A stretch of DNA of 64,000 nt from Candidatus Anammoxibacter sp. (GCA_021777105.1 JAIQZQ010000095.1:1-64000); one strand, 5' to 3'; positions 36,849 through 47,641 are shown, numbered from the stretch's first letter. Notes: a model not told the origin generated them from the sequence alone. Made by a program: numbers and translations.

Positions 36849-38063
36849 ATGAGTAAAATTATAAAGTGGATCTTAAGGTCTGCTATTTGGAAGTTAACAT
36901 CTATTTTGGCCTTTCCCATTCGTTTGCTTTTTAGAAAGCGCGATGTCATCATTATACAAACCCATTCCCCCTTCAGGTATGGTGGAAATCCCAAGTATTT
37001 ATTTGAATACCTTTCGCAACATACACAGTACAATGTTTATTGGGTTACAGAGTCTGAAGAGATAAAAAACTATCTCAAAAGTAATAACTTTAAGTATATT
37101 TCATCTTCTTCGTTGATTAATAAGATTTATATCACGTGGTCGGCAAAAGTGGTTATTGACTCTGGGTCTGCATTTTATAATTACTTTAATTTGCTTCCAT
37201 CAGACGCCATAAAAATCTGCACTATGCATGGAAGTGGCCCTAAGTTAACTGCTCAAAAAAAAGAAAAACTTAAAGACACTTTAAAGTATATAAAAGAGAT
37301 ACATAAATTTAACTATTTTAGCTTTTGTACTAAGCACGCCGCAAAGATGGTTGGTAGGGAACAATTTTTGCTTCACTCTAACAAGACGGCGCTTCTGGGC
37401 GCTCCTAAGAGTGACCAATTTTTTAACCATGATTTTGTTGCCGGAAGAAAAAAGAGCAGACCCTTATTAAATGAATTAATACCGCAACTGGATAAAGGGA
37501 CAAAGGTGATATACTATGTGCCCACATTCAGGCCTTACGATTACCCCTTCCCTTTGAGAAAATTAGAAGGTTTTGATCTTGAAGACCTGATTTCCTTCCT
37601 GGAACAGAATAATTTAATTTTTTTATATTCCTTTCACTCAATTGGAAAATTATCATTACTTCCATCAAAGTGTGATAGATTCCGTTTTTTTTCCTTTGAA
37701 AAGACCCCTTTAATAGATAATAATCAGCTTTTGCTGGAGGTAGATTTATTGATAGGTGATTACAGCACAATTTCAACTGATTTTGCCATTTTAAAAAGAC
37801 CGCAACTTTTTGTGATGCCGGATTATAATGAGATGGATGAAACCAAAGGTTTTGCTGAAGATTACAGGCAACTTATTCCCGGGCCGGATGTGACCAAATA
37901 TAGCGAATTTAAACGATTAATTAAATATTTTATAGAGGAACCAAATAAATATACCGATGAATATGGCGCCAAAGTCGAAAAACTGCTTAATCTATATATG
38001 AACCCTAATCTTCATAATTCTTGTGAAAGATTCAAACAATTTATCCACCGATTTATGAAATAA
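36849..38063 (+). CDS. CDP-glycerol glycerophosphotransferase-like (TagB/TagF family)
   Basis: 404 aa; 'ICTMHGSGPK', 'VDLLIGDYSTISTDFAILKRPQLFVMPDYNE'. Confidence 0.8.
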   Translation: MSKIIKWILRSAIWKLTSILAFPIRLLFRKRDVIIIQTHSPFRYGGNPKYLFEYLSQHTQYNVYWVTESEEIKNYLKSNNFKYISSSSLINKIYITWSAKVVIDSGSAFYNYFNLLPSDAIKICTMHGSGPKLTAQKKEKLKDTLKYIKEIHKFNYFSFCTKHAAKMVGREQFLLHSNKTALLGAPKSDQFFNHDFVAGRKKSRPLLNELIPQLDKGTKVIYYVPTFRPYDYPFPLRKLEGFDLEDLISFLEQNNLIFLYSFHSIGKLSLLPSKCDRFRFFSFEKTPLIDNNQLLLEVDLLIGDYSTISTDFAILKRPQLFVMPDYNEMDETKGFAEDYRQLIPGPDVTKYSEFKRLIKYFIEEPNKYTDEYGAKVEKLLNLYMNPNLHNSCERFKQFIHRFMK

Positions 38064-38264
38064 AAACAATTATGGATAATAGTTGCAAATATTATCCATG
38101 TAAAGAAACTAAGAGAATTTTAAAAAATAACAATGTTATAGTAAGGACGAGCTGGAGCATTAGTTAGGGCTGATTTTCGTTGTGAGGAAAATTCATCGCG
38201 CCCTAAAGAATAAAGGCTACTTACTTTTTCTGGTACCCAACAATTTTTATATTTTATTCGAATA

Positions 38265-39152
38265 ATGACATTGCCAAATTTTTTGTGCGTAGGAACCCAA
38301 AAGTCTGGAACTACAACTTTACATGATATATTAAAGCAGCATCCCGATATATATATTCCGTTTTTTAAAGAATCGAATTTTTTTAGTGAAGACGAAATAT
38401 ATAAAAAAGGAATTAATTGGTATGAACATGAATCATTTGGCAAGCATAAAGATCAAAAAATAATTGGTGAAATATCACCAGACTATATGTTTCTGGATTT
38501 TGTGCCTGAAAGAATTTCCATTCATTTAGGAAAAGAAATAAAACTTTTATTTATATTACGCAACCCTGTTGATCGCGCTTATTCGCATTATACGATGAAC
38601 TCCACCCATTTTTTTGACAACGAGACCTTTGAAAGAGCCATTCAACTGGAAGACGATAGAACGGCAAAAGGATTGTATGAAAAGAGGGTGTATAGCTATA
38701 TAAGCAGAGGGTTTTACGCCAGGCAGATTAAGAATTACATGAAATATTTTCCTAAAGATAATATGATGTTTGTAATTTTTGAAGATGATTTTTTAAAAGA
38801 GATGGATAAGACCATAAACAATCTTTTAAGGTTTTTAAATGTTGAAGACGCTCCATTAAACACCAATATAAAAAGCAACCCGGCAAGCGTAGTTAAATCC
38901 AAAATGCTAAGAGACGCTATTAATAAACCTACTCTTTTAAAGAAAATATGCAAATTTCTTTTACCGTCGACAACGTTAAGACGTGAACTTTTGTTTTTTA
39001 TAGATAAAAAGAACAAAAAGGCTGTTAAATTTCAAGATTTGGATGACAATATTAAAACGGAAATGCTTAAAAGATATTTCATTGACGATATCAATGAATT
39101 AGAAAATATACTGGGACGTGATTTGAGTATATGGCGTGAGTTTCAGCGTTAA
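38265..39152 (+). CDS. PAPS-dependent sulfotransferase
   Basis: 295 aa; 5'-PSB 'LCVGTQKSGTTTLHDIL'; 3'-PB 'LLFILRNPVDRAYSHY'. Confidence 0.92.
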   Translation: MTLPNFLCVGTQKSGTTTLHDILKQHPDIYIPFFKESNFFSEDEIYKKGINWYEHESFGKHKDQKIIGEISPDYMFLDFVPERISIHLGKEIKLLFILRNPVDRAYSHYTMNSTHFFDNETFERAIQLEDDRTAKGLYEKRVYSYISRGFYARQIKNYMKYFPKDNMMFVIFEDDFLKEMDKTINNLLRFLNVEDAPLNTNIKSNPASVVKSKMLRDAINKPTLLKKICKFLLPSTTLRRELLFFIDKKNKKAVKFQDLDDNIKTEMLKRYFIDDINELENILGRDLSIWREFQR

Positions 39153-39203
39153 ATGCCCGGCGTAAGTAGTTGATTAAAAGTTAAAAAAGGGAAAAAGTTA
39201 AAA

Positions 39204-40985
39204 ATGAATATTTTAGGAATTCATGACGGCCATAACAGCAGCGCTTGCATTTTATCCTCAGGCAAGATAATTTGCGCAATACAGGAAGAGCGTTTGCGAA
39301 AAATTAAAAACTATTGGGCTGTTCCAACCGAGAGTATAGAAAACTGCCTTAAATTTTCCGGCTTAAAGTTTGAAGATATTGATTGCGTTGCAATTGCTAC
39401 ATTTGAACAGTTTACAAAATTGAACGGTTACGTAAGCAGAGATGATTATATGGGGTCTATGAAAAGAATTTACGACTCTAATTTTTCTTTTAAGGAACGT
39501 TTGACTGTTTTGCGTGATCGTTTGTCTTATAAATTTAAGAAAAAAGAGTGGCAACGTAACCGGCAGAACCAATGCGTGTCGATGAGGAAAAAGATATACG
39601 CGAGTTATTTGCCGGTTGCGTTAAAAAAGAAGACCCATTTCATTGAGCACCATATCGCGCATTATGCGACCGCCGCCTTTGGAGCCAAATATTATGGAAA
39701 CAAAAGATATATGGCTTTCACCTGCGACGGCCAGGGCGATGGACGCTGCGCGACAGTTCACCTTATTGAAAAAAATGGCGAGATAAAATTCATAGACGAC
39801 ATTGAGGACAACAACTCAATAGCAAATCTATACGCATTAATTACCTGCGTAATGGGTTTTGTTGTTTTAGAGCACGAATACAAATTAATGGGAATGGCGC
39901 CTTACGCTAATGAAACAAGAAGCAAAGAGGTCGCTAAAATGTTTCTGGATCTGTTCAGGTGGAAGGACGGCAAATGGTTCCTCAAACCAGGGATAAACCG
40001 TATACGCGACACTTATGAGAAACCTATTATAAAAAAGATCTATGAAATCTGTAAATATAAACGGTTTGATGAAATATGCGGGGGTATTCAATACGCGTTT
40101 GAAACCGTTTTATTAAAATGGATAGGCTATTACACTGAAAAATACGAAGTAGACACAATTGCGTTGGCCGGCGGAGCGTTTATGAATGTTAAAACCAATA
40201 TGCTCATTTCGCAACTTCCGCAAATAAACGACATGTTTGTTTTCCCCTCATGCGGGGACGAGACGCTTTCAATCGGCGCCGCAATGCAACAACATTACAA
40301 TCAAACCGAAGAAAACCCCAAACCATTGGACAACATGTATTTGGGCCTGAATTATGATCAGAACGATATTGAAAAATCATTAGAAAATTTTAAACAAAAA
40401 GGATGTGAATTCTCCGTTAAAAAATCAGAAAATATTGAAAAAGATATAGCCCTCTTGTTGTCGCAAAAGAATGTAGTTGCCCGCTTTAAAGGCCGAAGCG
40501 AATTTGGAGCGCGAGCATTGGGCAATAGATCAATACTATCCCATCCAACAGAATCCCGAAACATCATTACAATTAACAAAATGATAAAAAAGAGAGATTT
40601 CTGGATGCCGTTTGCCTCGTCAGTTCTTGACACCAGGGCGGATGATTATCTGGTTAATCCAAAAGGGATAGGTACGCCCTATATGATTATGGCATTCCCG
40701 GGCGGAGATAAAGTTGAGGACATTTACGCAGGCTCCCATCCTCAAGACCATACGGTAAGGCCGCAGATTGTCACGCAGGAGAGCAACCCTTCCTATTACA
40801 ATCTAATTAAACATTTTGAAGATCTAACCGGCGTGGGCGGTATCCTTAATACGTCTTTTAATTTGCATGGATACCCCTTAGTAGAATCTCCGGACGACGC
40901 CCTTGATGTATTTTTTAAATCAGGTCTAAAGTTTTTAGCGATTGAAGATTATTTAGTAAATAAACCAATTTTAGAGGGTAAGTAG
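39204..40985 (+). CDS. Carbamoyltransferase, NodU/CmcH/TobZ family
   Basis: 593 aa; 'ILGIHDGHNSSACIL', 'IEHHIAHYATAAFGA', 'ARFKGRSEFGARALGNRSIL', 'ILNTSFNLHGYPLVESPDDAL'. Confidence 0.93.
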   Translation: MNILGIHDGHNSSACILSSGKIICAIQEERLRKIKNYWAVPTESIENCLKFSGLKFEDIDCVAIATFEQFTKLNGYVSRDDYMGSMKRIYDSNFSFKERLTVLRDRLSYKFKKKEWQRNRQNQCVSMRKKIYASYLPVALKKKTHFIEHHIAHYATAAFGAKYYGNKRYMAFTCDGQGDGRCATVHLIEKNGEIKFIDDIEDNNSIANLYALITCVMGFVVLEHEYKLMGMAPYANETRSKEVAKMFLDLFRWKDGKWFLKPGINRIRDTYEKPIIKKIYEICKYKRFDEICGGIQYAFETVLLKWIGYYTEKYEVDTIALAGGAFMNVKTNMLISQLPQINDMFVFPSCGDETLSIGAAMQQHYNQTEENPKPLDNMYLGLNYDQNDIEKSLENFKQKGCEFSVKKSENIEKDIALLLSQKNVVARFKGRSEFGARALGNRSILSHPTESRNIITINKMIKKRDFWMPFASSVLDTRADDYLVNPKGIGTPYMIMAFPGGDKVEDIYAGSHPQDHTVRPQIVTQESNPSYYNLIKHFEDLTGVGGILNTSFNLHGYPLVESPDDALDVFFKSGLKFLAIEDYLVNKPILEGK

Positions 40986-42436
40986 TGGCAAAAGAGAGCA
41001 TATTATTAGTTAAACTGCCTTATAAGGATTCATATTATAGTTTTTATGTAGACTTTCCGGCTGGGTTAGGGATCTTGTCGGAGGCTCTTTCGTTTAACGG
41101 CATTGAGCATGACGTTTATGACATGCAGGCGAACAATTCGTTTGACGATTTTTGCGCGGAGGTTGATCGGTTAAAACCTTCATATATTGGTTTTAGCATG
41201 ATGACATTTAAATATCTTCACAACTATGAATTTATTGGCTCTGTGAAAGAGAAATTTCCTGATATTCGTATAGTTGTCGGCGGCCCTCACGCTTCAACGT
41301 TTAAAGAGAAGATACTTGAAGAGTGCGCGGCGGTTGATATAGTTGTTAATCTTGAGGGGGAGGATGTCCTTGTCGAGTTATGCAATGGAGCGCCGCTTAA
41401 CGAAATTAGAGGGATAATTTATAGAGAAAATAACAATATAGTTCAAACCGAACGCAGGGAATATATTAAAGAGCTTGATAAATTCCCATTCCCTAAACTT
41501 AACAAATTCAACATGGAGAATTACCGGGAAATACCTGTTATTACTTCGCGAGGATGTCCTTACGGCTGCATATATTGTCCGATTTCCGTTACTATAGGGA
41601 AACAGTGGCGTTACAGGCATCCTGAAAAAATAGTTGACGAGCTTGAACATTGGGTAAACCAGGGTTGGCATAAACTTCAGATTGTAGATGATAATTTCAC
41701 ATTCAACCGGGAGCGGGTAGTTAAAATATGCGAAGGGATTAAAGAACGGGGTATTGGAGATAAACTTCAGATTACATTGACCAACGGCATACGCGCCGAC
41801 AAGGTGGATTACGAGCTATTAAAACTTATGCGCGAATGCGGTTTTTTTAAAGTCGCGTTCGGCGTTGAGTCCGGCAGCGAGAGAATATTAAAAGTTTTAA
41901 ACAAAGGCGAGGATTTAGCGACAATTGAAAAAGCGATAAAGCTTGCGTGCGACCTTGATTTTGAAGTCGAGCTGTTTTTTGTGTTAGGTGCTCCCACTGA
42001 AACAGAGAAAGACGTTAGGATGTCAATAGAGCTTGCCGTTAAATATTCTGTAATTGATGCGCCTTTTTACCATTTAATACCATTCCCAGGCACTGAACTT
42101 TCAAAATGGGTGACGGAGAATAATAAGTTCAGATTTAAGTCTCCTGAGTTTCTTAATGACGCTTCACATTGGGTTAACGAACCACTATTTACAACCGATG
42201 AGCTTGATTTAGCGGCAAGAAAAAGGCTTTATCATCTGGCTAACAAAAAGAGCCGCGAACATACGCAAAAAGTTTTAAATCGAAGAATGGCGCGCGAACT
42301 TTCAAAAAAGTTCAACGTCCCATCATCGCTGCTTTATCTGGTTATAGCATTTCTTAAAAATGACGCTGTTAAGGAATTTTTAAACAAAACCCATATCTGG
42401 GATTTGCTTAAAAAAGTAAAGAACAGAGGCTCTTAA
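40985..42436 (+). CDS. B12-binding-domain radical SAM protein
   Basis: 483 aa; 'IVVGGPHAS', 'TSRGCPYGCIYCP'. Confidence 0.92.
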   Translation: MAKESILLVKLPYKDSYYSFYVDFPAGLGILSEALSFNGIEHDVYDMQANNSFDDFCAEVDRLKPSYIGFSMMTFKYLHNYEFIGSVKEKFPDIRIVVGGPHASTFKEKILEECAAVDIVVNLEGEDVLVELCNGAPLNEIRGIIYRENNNIVQTERREYIKELDKFPFPKLNKFNMENYREIPVITSRGCPYGCIYCPISVTIGKQWRYRHPEKIVDELEHWVNQGWHKLQIVDDNFTFNRERVVKICEGIKERGIGDKLQITLTNGIRADKVDYELLKLMRECGFFKVAFGVESGSERILKVLNKGEDLATIEKAIKLACDLDFEVELFFVLGAPTETEKDVRMSIELAVKYSVIDAPFYHLIPFPGTELSKWVTENNKFRFKSPEFLNDASHWVNEPLFTTDELDLAARKRLYHLANKKSREHTQKVLNRRMARELSKKFNVPSSLLYLVIAFLKNDAVKEFLNKTHIWDLLKKVKNRGS

Positions 42437-42470
42437 AGCCAATTTGATAATAAACTTCAACGAAGTTTAA

Positions 42471-45400
42471 ATGAAAACACTCCTGTTTACAGAAAATTTT
42501 TACGCCGGTGGTATGGATTCGTTTATTGTTAATCTGATAAACTACTGGCCTTCTGATGATGAATTTATTTTAATGTGCAACCATGATCATCCCGGGCTGG
42601 AAATTATCGAGAAGCGGTTAACAAGGCCGTGCCGCATTATAAGGCACAAGGTTATAATAGAGAGCCAGTTAGACAGAAAGTTTTCACACTCCTATTTTCT
42701 AAACTTAGTAAGAAAGTTTTCAATGCTTCCCGGGCAGTATTTATTGCTGCTCTATCATATCCTCTATTTTAACCGGGCCATAAAAAAACTTGGCCCTGAC
42801 CGCCTTCTTGTGGTGGCAGGCAATTATCCCGGCGGTAATACATGCAGATCCGTTTCATTAACCGGCTTGTTTAATCAAAAATGGGGAAAGCCGCTTCTGG
42901 TCTACCACAATCAGCCCGTCCCTATCCGCAAAGTATTGCTGTTACCTGAGAGCTTAATTGATTTCTACATTGAAAAAAGCGTGGCGTCATTAATAACTGT
43001 ATCACATTTTACTCAACGCCATTTATCCAACCGCCCCGGCATAGGGTTTTCGAAAAAAAAGAAGGTTATTTATAACGGCATAGAGATTCCGCCTGAAACA
43101 GAGAACGATAAACAGTCAATTCGAAGCGAGTTGAATATCAGTTCTGATGCGCCGATATTGTTAATGCTTGGCACATATGAGAAACGCAAAGGGCATGAAT
43201 TTCTTTTGCAATCATTTCTTAAAGTAAAAAAGGCTTGCCCTGAATCTCAACTTATTATCGCAGGTTATGGATATCAATCGGAATATGACCATGTTGTAAA
43301 TCTGGTGGAGGAACGCAAGCTTGAGTCATGCGTTCATTTGCTGCGTTTTAGAAATGATGTCGCAAACCTAATCAAAGAGTGCGATATTATGGTTGCTCCA
43401 TCGCAAAAAGATGAAAGTTTCGGCCTGACAATTATAGAAGCCATGGCGCTTCAAACACCGGTAATTGCGGCGAATGTCGGAGGCATGCCTGAAGTCCTTG
43501 AAAATGGAAAAGGCGGTTTTGTTATAGAGTTAAACACAGATTCGTTTGCCGATAAAATTATTGAACTGTTTAAAGATGCTGAATTGCGAAAAGAGATTGG
43601 CGAGGAAGGCAGACGCGTTTTCCTTAAGAAATTTTACGCAAAACGCATGGCTGAGGATTATTTAAGCTCTCTCTCTAATCGTGATAATCTGGAATCCGAT
43701 CTTAACTTTTTACAGGCTATTACAGGCGGCGTTGAGTTTGAAAATTTTCTTAAATACAGCCTCAACAATTCTATGGATGGTTTTATTTCTTATGTAATTA
43801 AAAGAGTTAAATTAAAATTAATTAATAAAAAAGCTAAACAAGGTTATTGGTATCCAGCAGAGTTAAAAGCAATAATTAATTCTAAAAACAAACCTGATCA
43901 AGTTGAATGGAAATTGCCATGTACAGAAAAGACTGAAGACCGGGCCGAAAACAATAACGAATTTTCTGTTAAAAGTCTAAAGCTCGCAGGTTGTGAACTA
44001 CAAATAAACGAAAATATTCCATGGAATCAAAATTTTGCGGACGATGAAGACTTTGAAAGCTTGCACAGGTGGAATTGGCTTTTAACCGCTCTCTCTCAAC
44101 ATGAAGGAACAAATTATTCTAATATATCAAAATGGGGCGAAAACCAAATTACTGATTGGTTTGATCAGGGGTATGAAGAGGGCGATGGGTTAATTTGGGA
44201 AAGTTACACGGCTGGGGAACGTATTTCCAACGCGGTCTTGTTTTTCTATCTGACTGGTTATAAACCTTCAGCTAAAATACAAAACGGTTTGATGGAATTT
44301 GCCGCATACCTTATAAACAATTTGGAATATATGGGGCCGCATACCGGAAATCATGTTTTAAATAACGGCAGGGCTCTTTTTTTAGCCGGTTGCGCATTTG
44401 ACGACGAAAATTTGCTTTATACGGGCAAAATAATAATACTGCGCGAAATCAGAAATCTTGTGACCTCTGACGGTTTTTTGCGTGAAGGCTCTAGTCACTA
44501 TCATTTTCTATTTACACGCTGGGTATTGGAGTTCTGCCTGTTTGCAGAAATTACCGGTCAGGATAAACTAAAAGATGAATTAGCCGGCTTTGCAAAAAAA
44601 TTGCTGAAAAATTGCTGGTTTTTCCTTGTTTACAACGAGAAAGAGAAAGATTGGGATATGCCTTTGATTGGAGATATTTCTCCAGATTTTTCGCCTTCCT
44701 GGTTAATAGACTTGCCATGGTCCCGTCCCGCAGTTTCAATTTATACACCTAAAGATTTGCCTGCTAATCCAAAGGCGGGAGGATATGGCTCTTTATTTAG
44801 AGAGTTAGCGGAATCTTCAGGCGAAAATATCGCGCTATTATCAAATAGAGATAAAATTCAAAGTTATACTCATAGCGGTTGGCATAGGGTTGATAAATGT
44901 GGCTCAACGCTCATATGGCGAGCGGAACAAACGGCAACGCCTAAACATGTGGGACATGGGCATTGCGATATTGGGGCTTTTTGCCTTTATATTAACGGCT
45001 ATCCTTTTCTGACAGATTGCGGGCGCCTTAATTATAAGCAGGACGAATGGGGCAGTTTTGGGAGTTCGGCAAAAGCGCACAATAGCGTTTGTATAGACGG
45101 GTTTGAACCGGCGCCAATTCCATGGAATAGATACCCCGCTTATTATTCGCAATCAAAACTGGATGTCGAATTAACAAACAGTGAAAATGGAACTGATATC
45201 GAATTGTCTCTTAGAGGTTACCGACGATTGCCGCAACCGGTTGAGATAAAGCGGAAACTGTTATTAAGAGAAAAGTCATTTGCTATAGAAGACGAGATTT
45301 TAGGAAAAGGAACCCGAAATGTTTCGGTGTTTTTTCATTTTGCTTCCGGCGCGACAGTTAATAGCAGGGAAATGTTAAATAAGTATGGAGTTGCCGGGCG

Positions 45401-45590
45401 GTTTGGAAATGCTGAAATATTTTTTGAAACCGGCAATAAGGAGTTTAACATTGATTGTTTTGACGGTGGAGACTCTCCATTGGGATGGAGAGTAAACGAA
45501 TACGGGATGAAAATTCCCGGGGCGACATTGCGTTTGCAGAATGAAGCGAAAATACCTTTAAAACTAAAAAGCATGATAACATGGGATTAA
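42471..45590 (+). CDS. Fusion of GT4-type glycosyltransferase and heparinase II/III-like lyase domain
   Basis: 1039 aa; GT part 'VIYNGIEIP...LGTYEKRKGHEFLLQSF...DESFGLTIIEAMALQTPVIAANVGGMPE'; C-terminal 'EGSSHYHFLFTRWVLEF', 'PKHVGHGHCDIGAFCLYINGYPFLTDCGRLNY', 'SSAKAHNSVCIDG' typical of Hepar_II_III proteins. Confidence 0.9.
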   Translation: MKTLLFTENFYAGGMDSFIVNLINYWPSDDEFILMCNHDHPGLEIIEKRLTRPCRIIRHKVIIESQLDRKFSHSYFLNLVRKFSMLPGQYLLLLYHILYFNRAIKKLGPDRLLVVAGNYPGGNTCRSVSLTGLFNQKWGKPLLVYHNQPVPIRKVLLLPESLIDFYIEKSVASLITVSHFTQRHLSNRPGIGFSKKKKVIYNGIEIPPETENDKQSIRSELNISSDAPILLMLGTYEKRKGHEFLLQSFLKVKKACPESQLIIAGYGYQSEYDHVVNLVEERKLESCVHLLRFRNDVANLIKECDIMVAPSQKDESFGLTIIEAMALQTPVIAANVGGMPEVLENGKGGFVIELNTDSFADKIIELFKDAELRKEIGEEGRRVFLKKFYAKRMAEDYLSSLSNRDNLESDLNFLQAITGGVEFENFLKYSLNNSMDGFISYVIKRVKLKLINKKAKQGYWYPAELKAIINSKNKPDQVEWKLPCTEKTEDRAENNNEFSVKSLKLAGCELQINENIPWNQNFADDEDFESLHRWNWLLTALSQHEGTNYSNISKWGENQITDWFDQGYEEGDGLIWESYTAGERISNAVLFFYLTGYKPSAKIQNGLMEFAAYLINNLEYMGPHTGNHVLNNGRALFLAGCAFDDENLLYTGKIIILREIRNLVTSDGFLREGSSHYHFLFTRWVLEFCLFAEITGQDKLKDELAGFAKKLLKNCWFFLVYNEKEKDWDMPLIGDISPDFSPSWLIDLPWSRPAVSIYTPKDLPANPKAGGYGSLFRELAESSGENIALLSNRDKIQSYTHSGWHRVDKCGSTLIWRAEQTATPKHVGHGHCDIGAFCLYINGYPFLTDCGRLNYKQDEWGSFGSSAKAHNSVCIDGFEPAPIPWNRYPAYYSQSKLDVELTNSENGTDIELSLRGYRRLPQPVEIKRKLLLREKSFAIEDEILGKGTRNVSVFFHFASGATVNSREMLNKYGVAGRFGNAEIFFETGNKEFNIDCFDGGDSPLGWRVNEYGMKIPGATLRLQNEAKIPLKLKSMITWD

Positions 45591-45599
45591 TAAAATAAT

Positions 45600-47468
45600 A
45601 TGTGCGGTATTTGCGGTATTTTTAATTTTAACGGCTCTAACGCGAATCGTGATACTGTTGTTGATATGAATAACCGTATGATTCATAGAGGGCCTGATGA
45701 TGACGGCTATTATTTTGAAGGCGAGATTGGTTTGGGCATGCGGCGGCTCTCTATTATTGATCTTGAAAAAGGGCGCCAACCTATTTCAAATGAGGACGGC
45801 AGATATACTGTTATTCAAAACGGCGAAATATATAACTATACGGAATTAAAAAATGATCTTGTTAAAAGGGGTCATTCGTTAAAGACCAATAGTGATACTG
45901 AAACTATTGTTCATTTGTTTGAGGAGAAAGGGGTTGATTGTGTAGCTGAATTAAATGGCATGTTTGCAATTGCTATATGGGATAATGCTAAAAAAGAGCT
46001 TTTCCTGTTTAGAGACAGAATGGGCGTTAAACCACTTTTTTACGCCGTAACCGCTGAATCTTTTCTGTTTAGCTCTGATCTTTCTAGTCTTACCGGCGGC
46101 CTTAAAACTAAAAACGATATAAATTACAACGCGTTTCTCAGTTATATAGGCATGTCTTACGTCTCATATCCTGAAACAATTTTTAAGAATATAAATAAGC
46201 TTGAGCCCGGCTATTTCTTAAAAATCTCTGCGGCTTATAAAGTCGAAAAAAAGAGATATTGGGATGTTAATGATTTTGCCACACAGAAAAGCTTGTCTAT
46301 TGAAGAGTATAAGGAACAGACGTTAGCCGCATTGCGGGATTCAATACGAATTCAATTGCGTAGCGATGTTCCTGTTGGAACGTTTCTTTCAGGCGGCATT
46401 GACAGCTCGGCGATTGTCGCATTGTTGTCCGAGCAAATTGATCAGCCTGTCAGAACTTTTTCAGCCGGTTTTGAAAATGGCTTAAACGAGCTGCCATATG
46501 CAAGGATAGTAGCAAACAAATTTAAGACAAACCATACGGAATTGACTATATCAGGCAATGAGCTACCTTCCATTCTGCCGGAGATAATTGATAAGATGGA
46601 CGAGCCTGTTTCAGACAATTCAATAATCCCCACATTTATGCTCTCAAAGCTGGCAATTGAAAACGGGATAAAGGTTATACTAAACGGAACCGGCGGTGAT
46701 GAGCTTTTTGGAGGTTATGATAGATACCTCCCTCAAAACCAGCCATGGAAAATGATTAACTCCTTATCGTTAAATATGCGAAAGCTGGGCGGAAGCCTAT
46801 TTAAATATAAGGACTTTAATAAAGGGACGCAAATTGCTAATCCTGAACTCTATTTTGCTTCTTCAATTTCAGGCGTTAATTTTGCCATAGCCAGAAGCTT
46901 GTTTAAAAATGAAAAGGATTACCAATCATTGATTAGTAATGTGATTGCAGGATATAAAAAATTTGTCCCATATAGTTATAAAGACACAAATAAATCTCGG
47001 TTAATGTATTGCGATCTTAAAGATTACCTCGTAAACGACGTGCTGGCGTTGCTTGATAAAATGGCAATGGCTGTCTCATTGGAAGGCCGGGTTCCTTTGC
47101 TTGATCATCGCGTGGTTGAAATGTGTTTCAGGATTCCGGACAGCATAAAATTTAAAAACGGAACGCTTAAATGGCTCTTAAAAAATACGTTAAAAGATAT
47201 TTTGCCTCCTGAAATTCACAATCTCCCCAAAGCAGGCTTTGCCGGCCCCACATGGTTTTGGGTAAATAATTTGCTCAAGGATTCCATGCGTAAGTGTCTT
47301 GTAAATAACCCCATAACATTTTTTAAAGAAAACCTGAATATATCCGTTTTAAAAGAGGCGTTGGATAACGCCAAATTAACCAGACTCTACTCTGAAACAC
47401 TTTTTTCATTATACATTTTCAGCCTATGGTATAAACGCCATGTTGATGGTGAAGAAATAGTGATATAG
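45600..47468 (+). CDS. asnB: Asparagine synthase (glutamine-hydrolysing)
   Basis: 622 aa; 'MCGICGIFNF', 'RMIHRGPDDDGYY', 'VPVGTFLSGGIDSSAIVALL'. Confidence 0.95.
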   Translation: MCGICGIFNFNGSNANRDTVVDMNNRMIHRGPDDDGYYFEGEIGLGMRRLSIIDLEKGRQPISNEDGRYTVIQNGEIYNYTELKNDLVKRGHSLKTNSDTETIVHLFEEKGVDCVAELNGMFAIAIWDNAKKELFLFRDRMGVKPLFYAVTAESFLFSSDLSSLTGGLKTKNDINYNAFLSYIGMSYVSYPETIFKNINKLEPGYFLKISAAYKVEKKRYWDVNDFATQKSLSIEEYKEQTLAALRDSIRIQLRSDVPVGTFLSGGIDSSAIVALLSEQIDQPVRTFSAGFENGLNELPYARIVANKFKTNHTELTISGNELPSILPEIIDKMDEPVSDNSIIPTFMLSKLAIENGIKVILNGTGGDELFGGYDRYLPQNQPWKMINSLSLNMRKLGGSLFKYKDFNKGTQIANPELYFASSISGVNFAIARSLFKNEKDYQSLISNVIAGYKKFVPYSYKDTNKSRLMYCDLKDYLVNDVLALLDKMAMAVSLEGRVPLLDHRVVEMCFRIPDSIKFKNGTLKWLLKNTLKDILPPEIHNLPKAGFAGPTWFWVNNLLKDSMRKCLVNNPITFFKENLNISVLKEALDNAKLTRLYSETLFSLYIFSLWYKRHVDGEEIVI

Positions 47469-47560
47469 TTAGCCCGATTAGATTTTAGAAATTTGTATAT
47501 GAATAAAAAAATGAAACCGTAATGTTAACAGCTATACTTTATCAGTACGTTCTTTAAATC

Positions 47561-47641
47561 GCCCTTTCAGGGCTGTACTATGTTTATACGCTAACCCAGG
47601 CCTTGCAAGCCTAGGCTTTAATAAATTACCCTTTCAGGGCT
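47561..47641. repeat. Tripartite palindromic module, forward orientation
   Basis: gccctttcagggct / cccaggccttgcaagcctaggct / ccctttcagggct. Confidence 0.85.
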
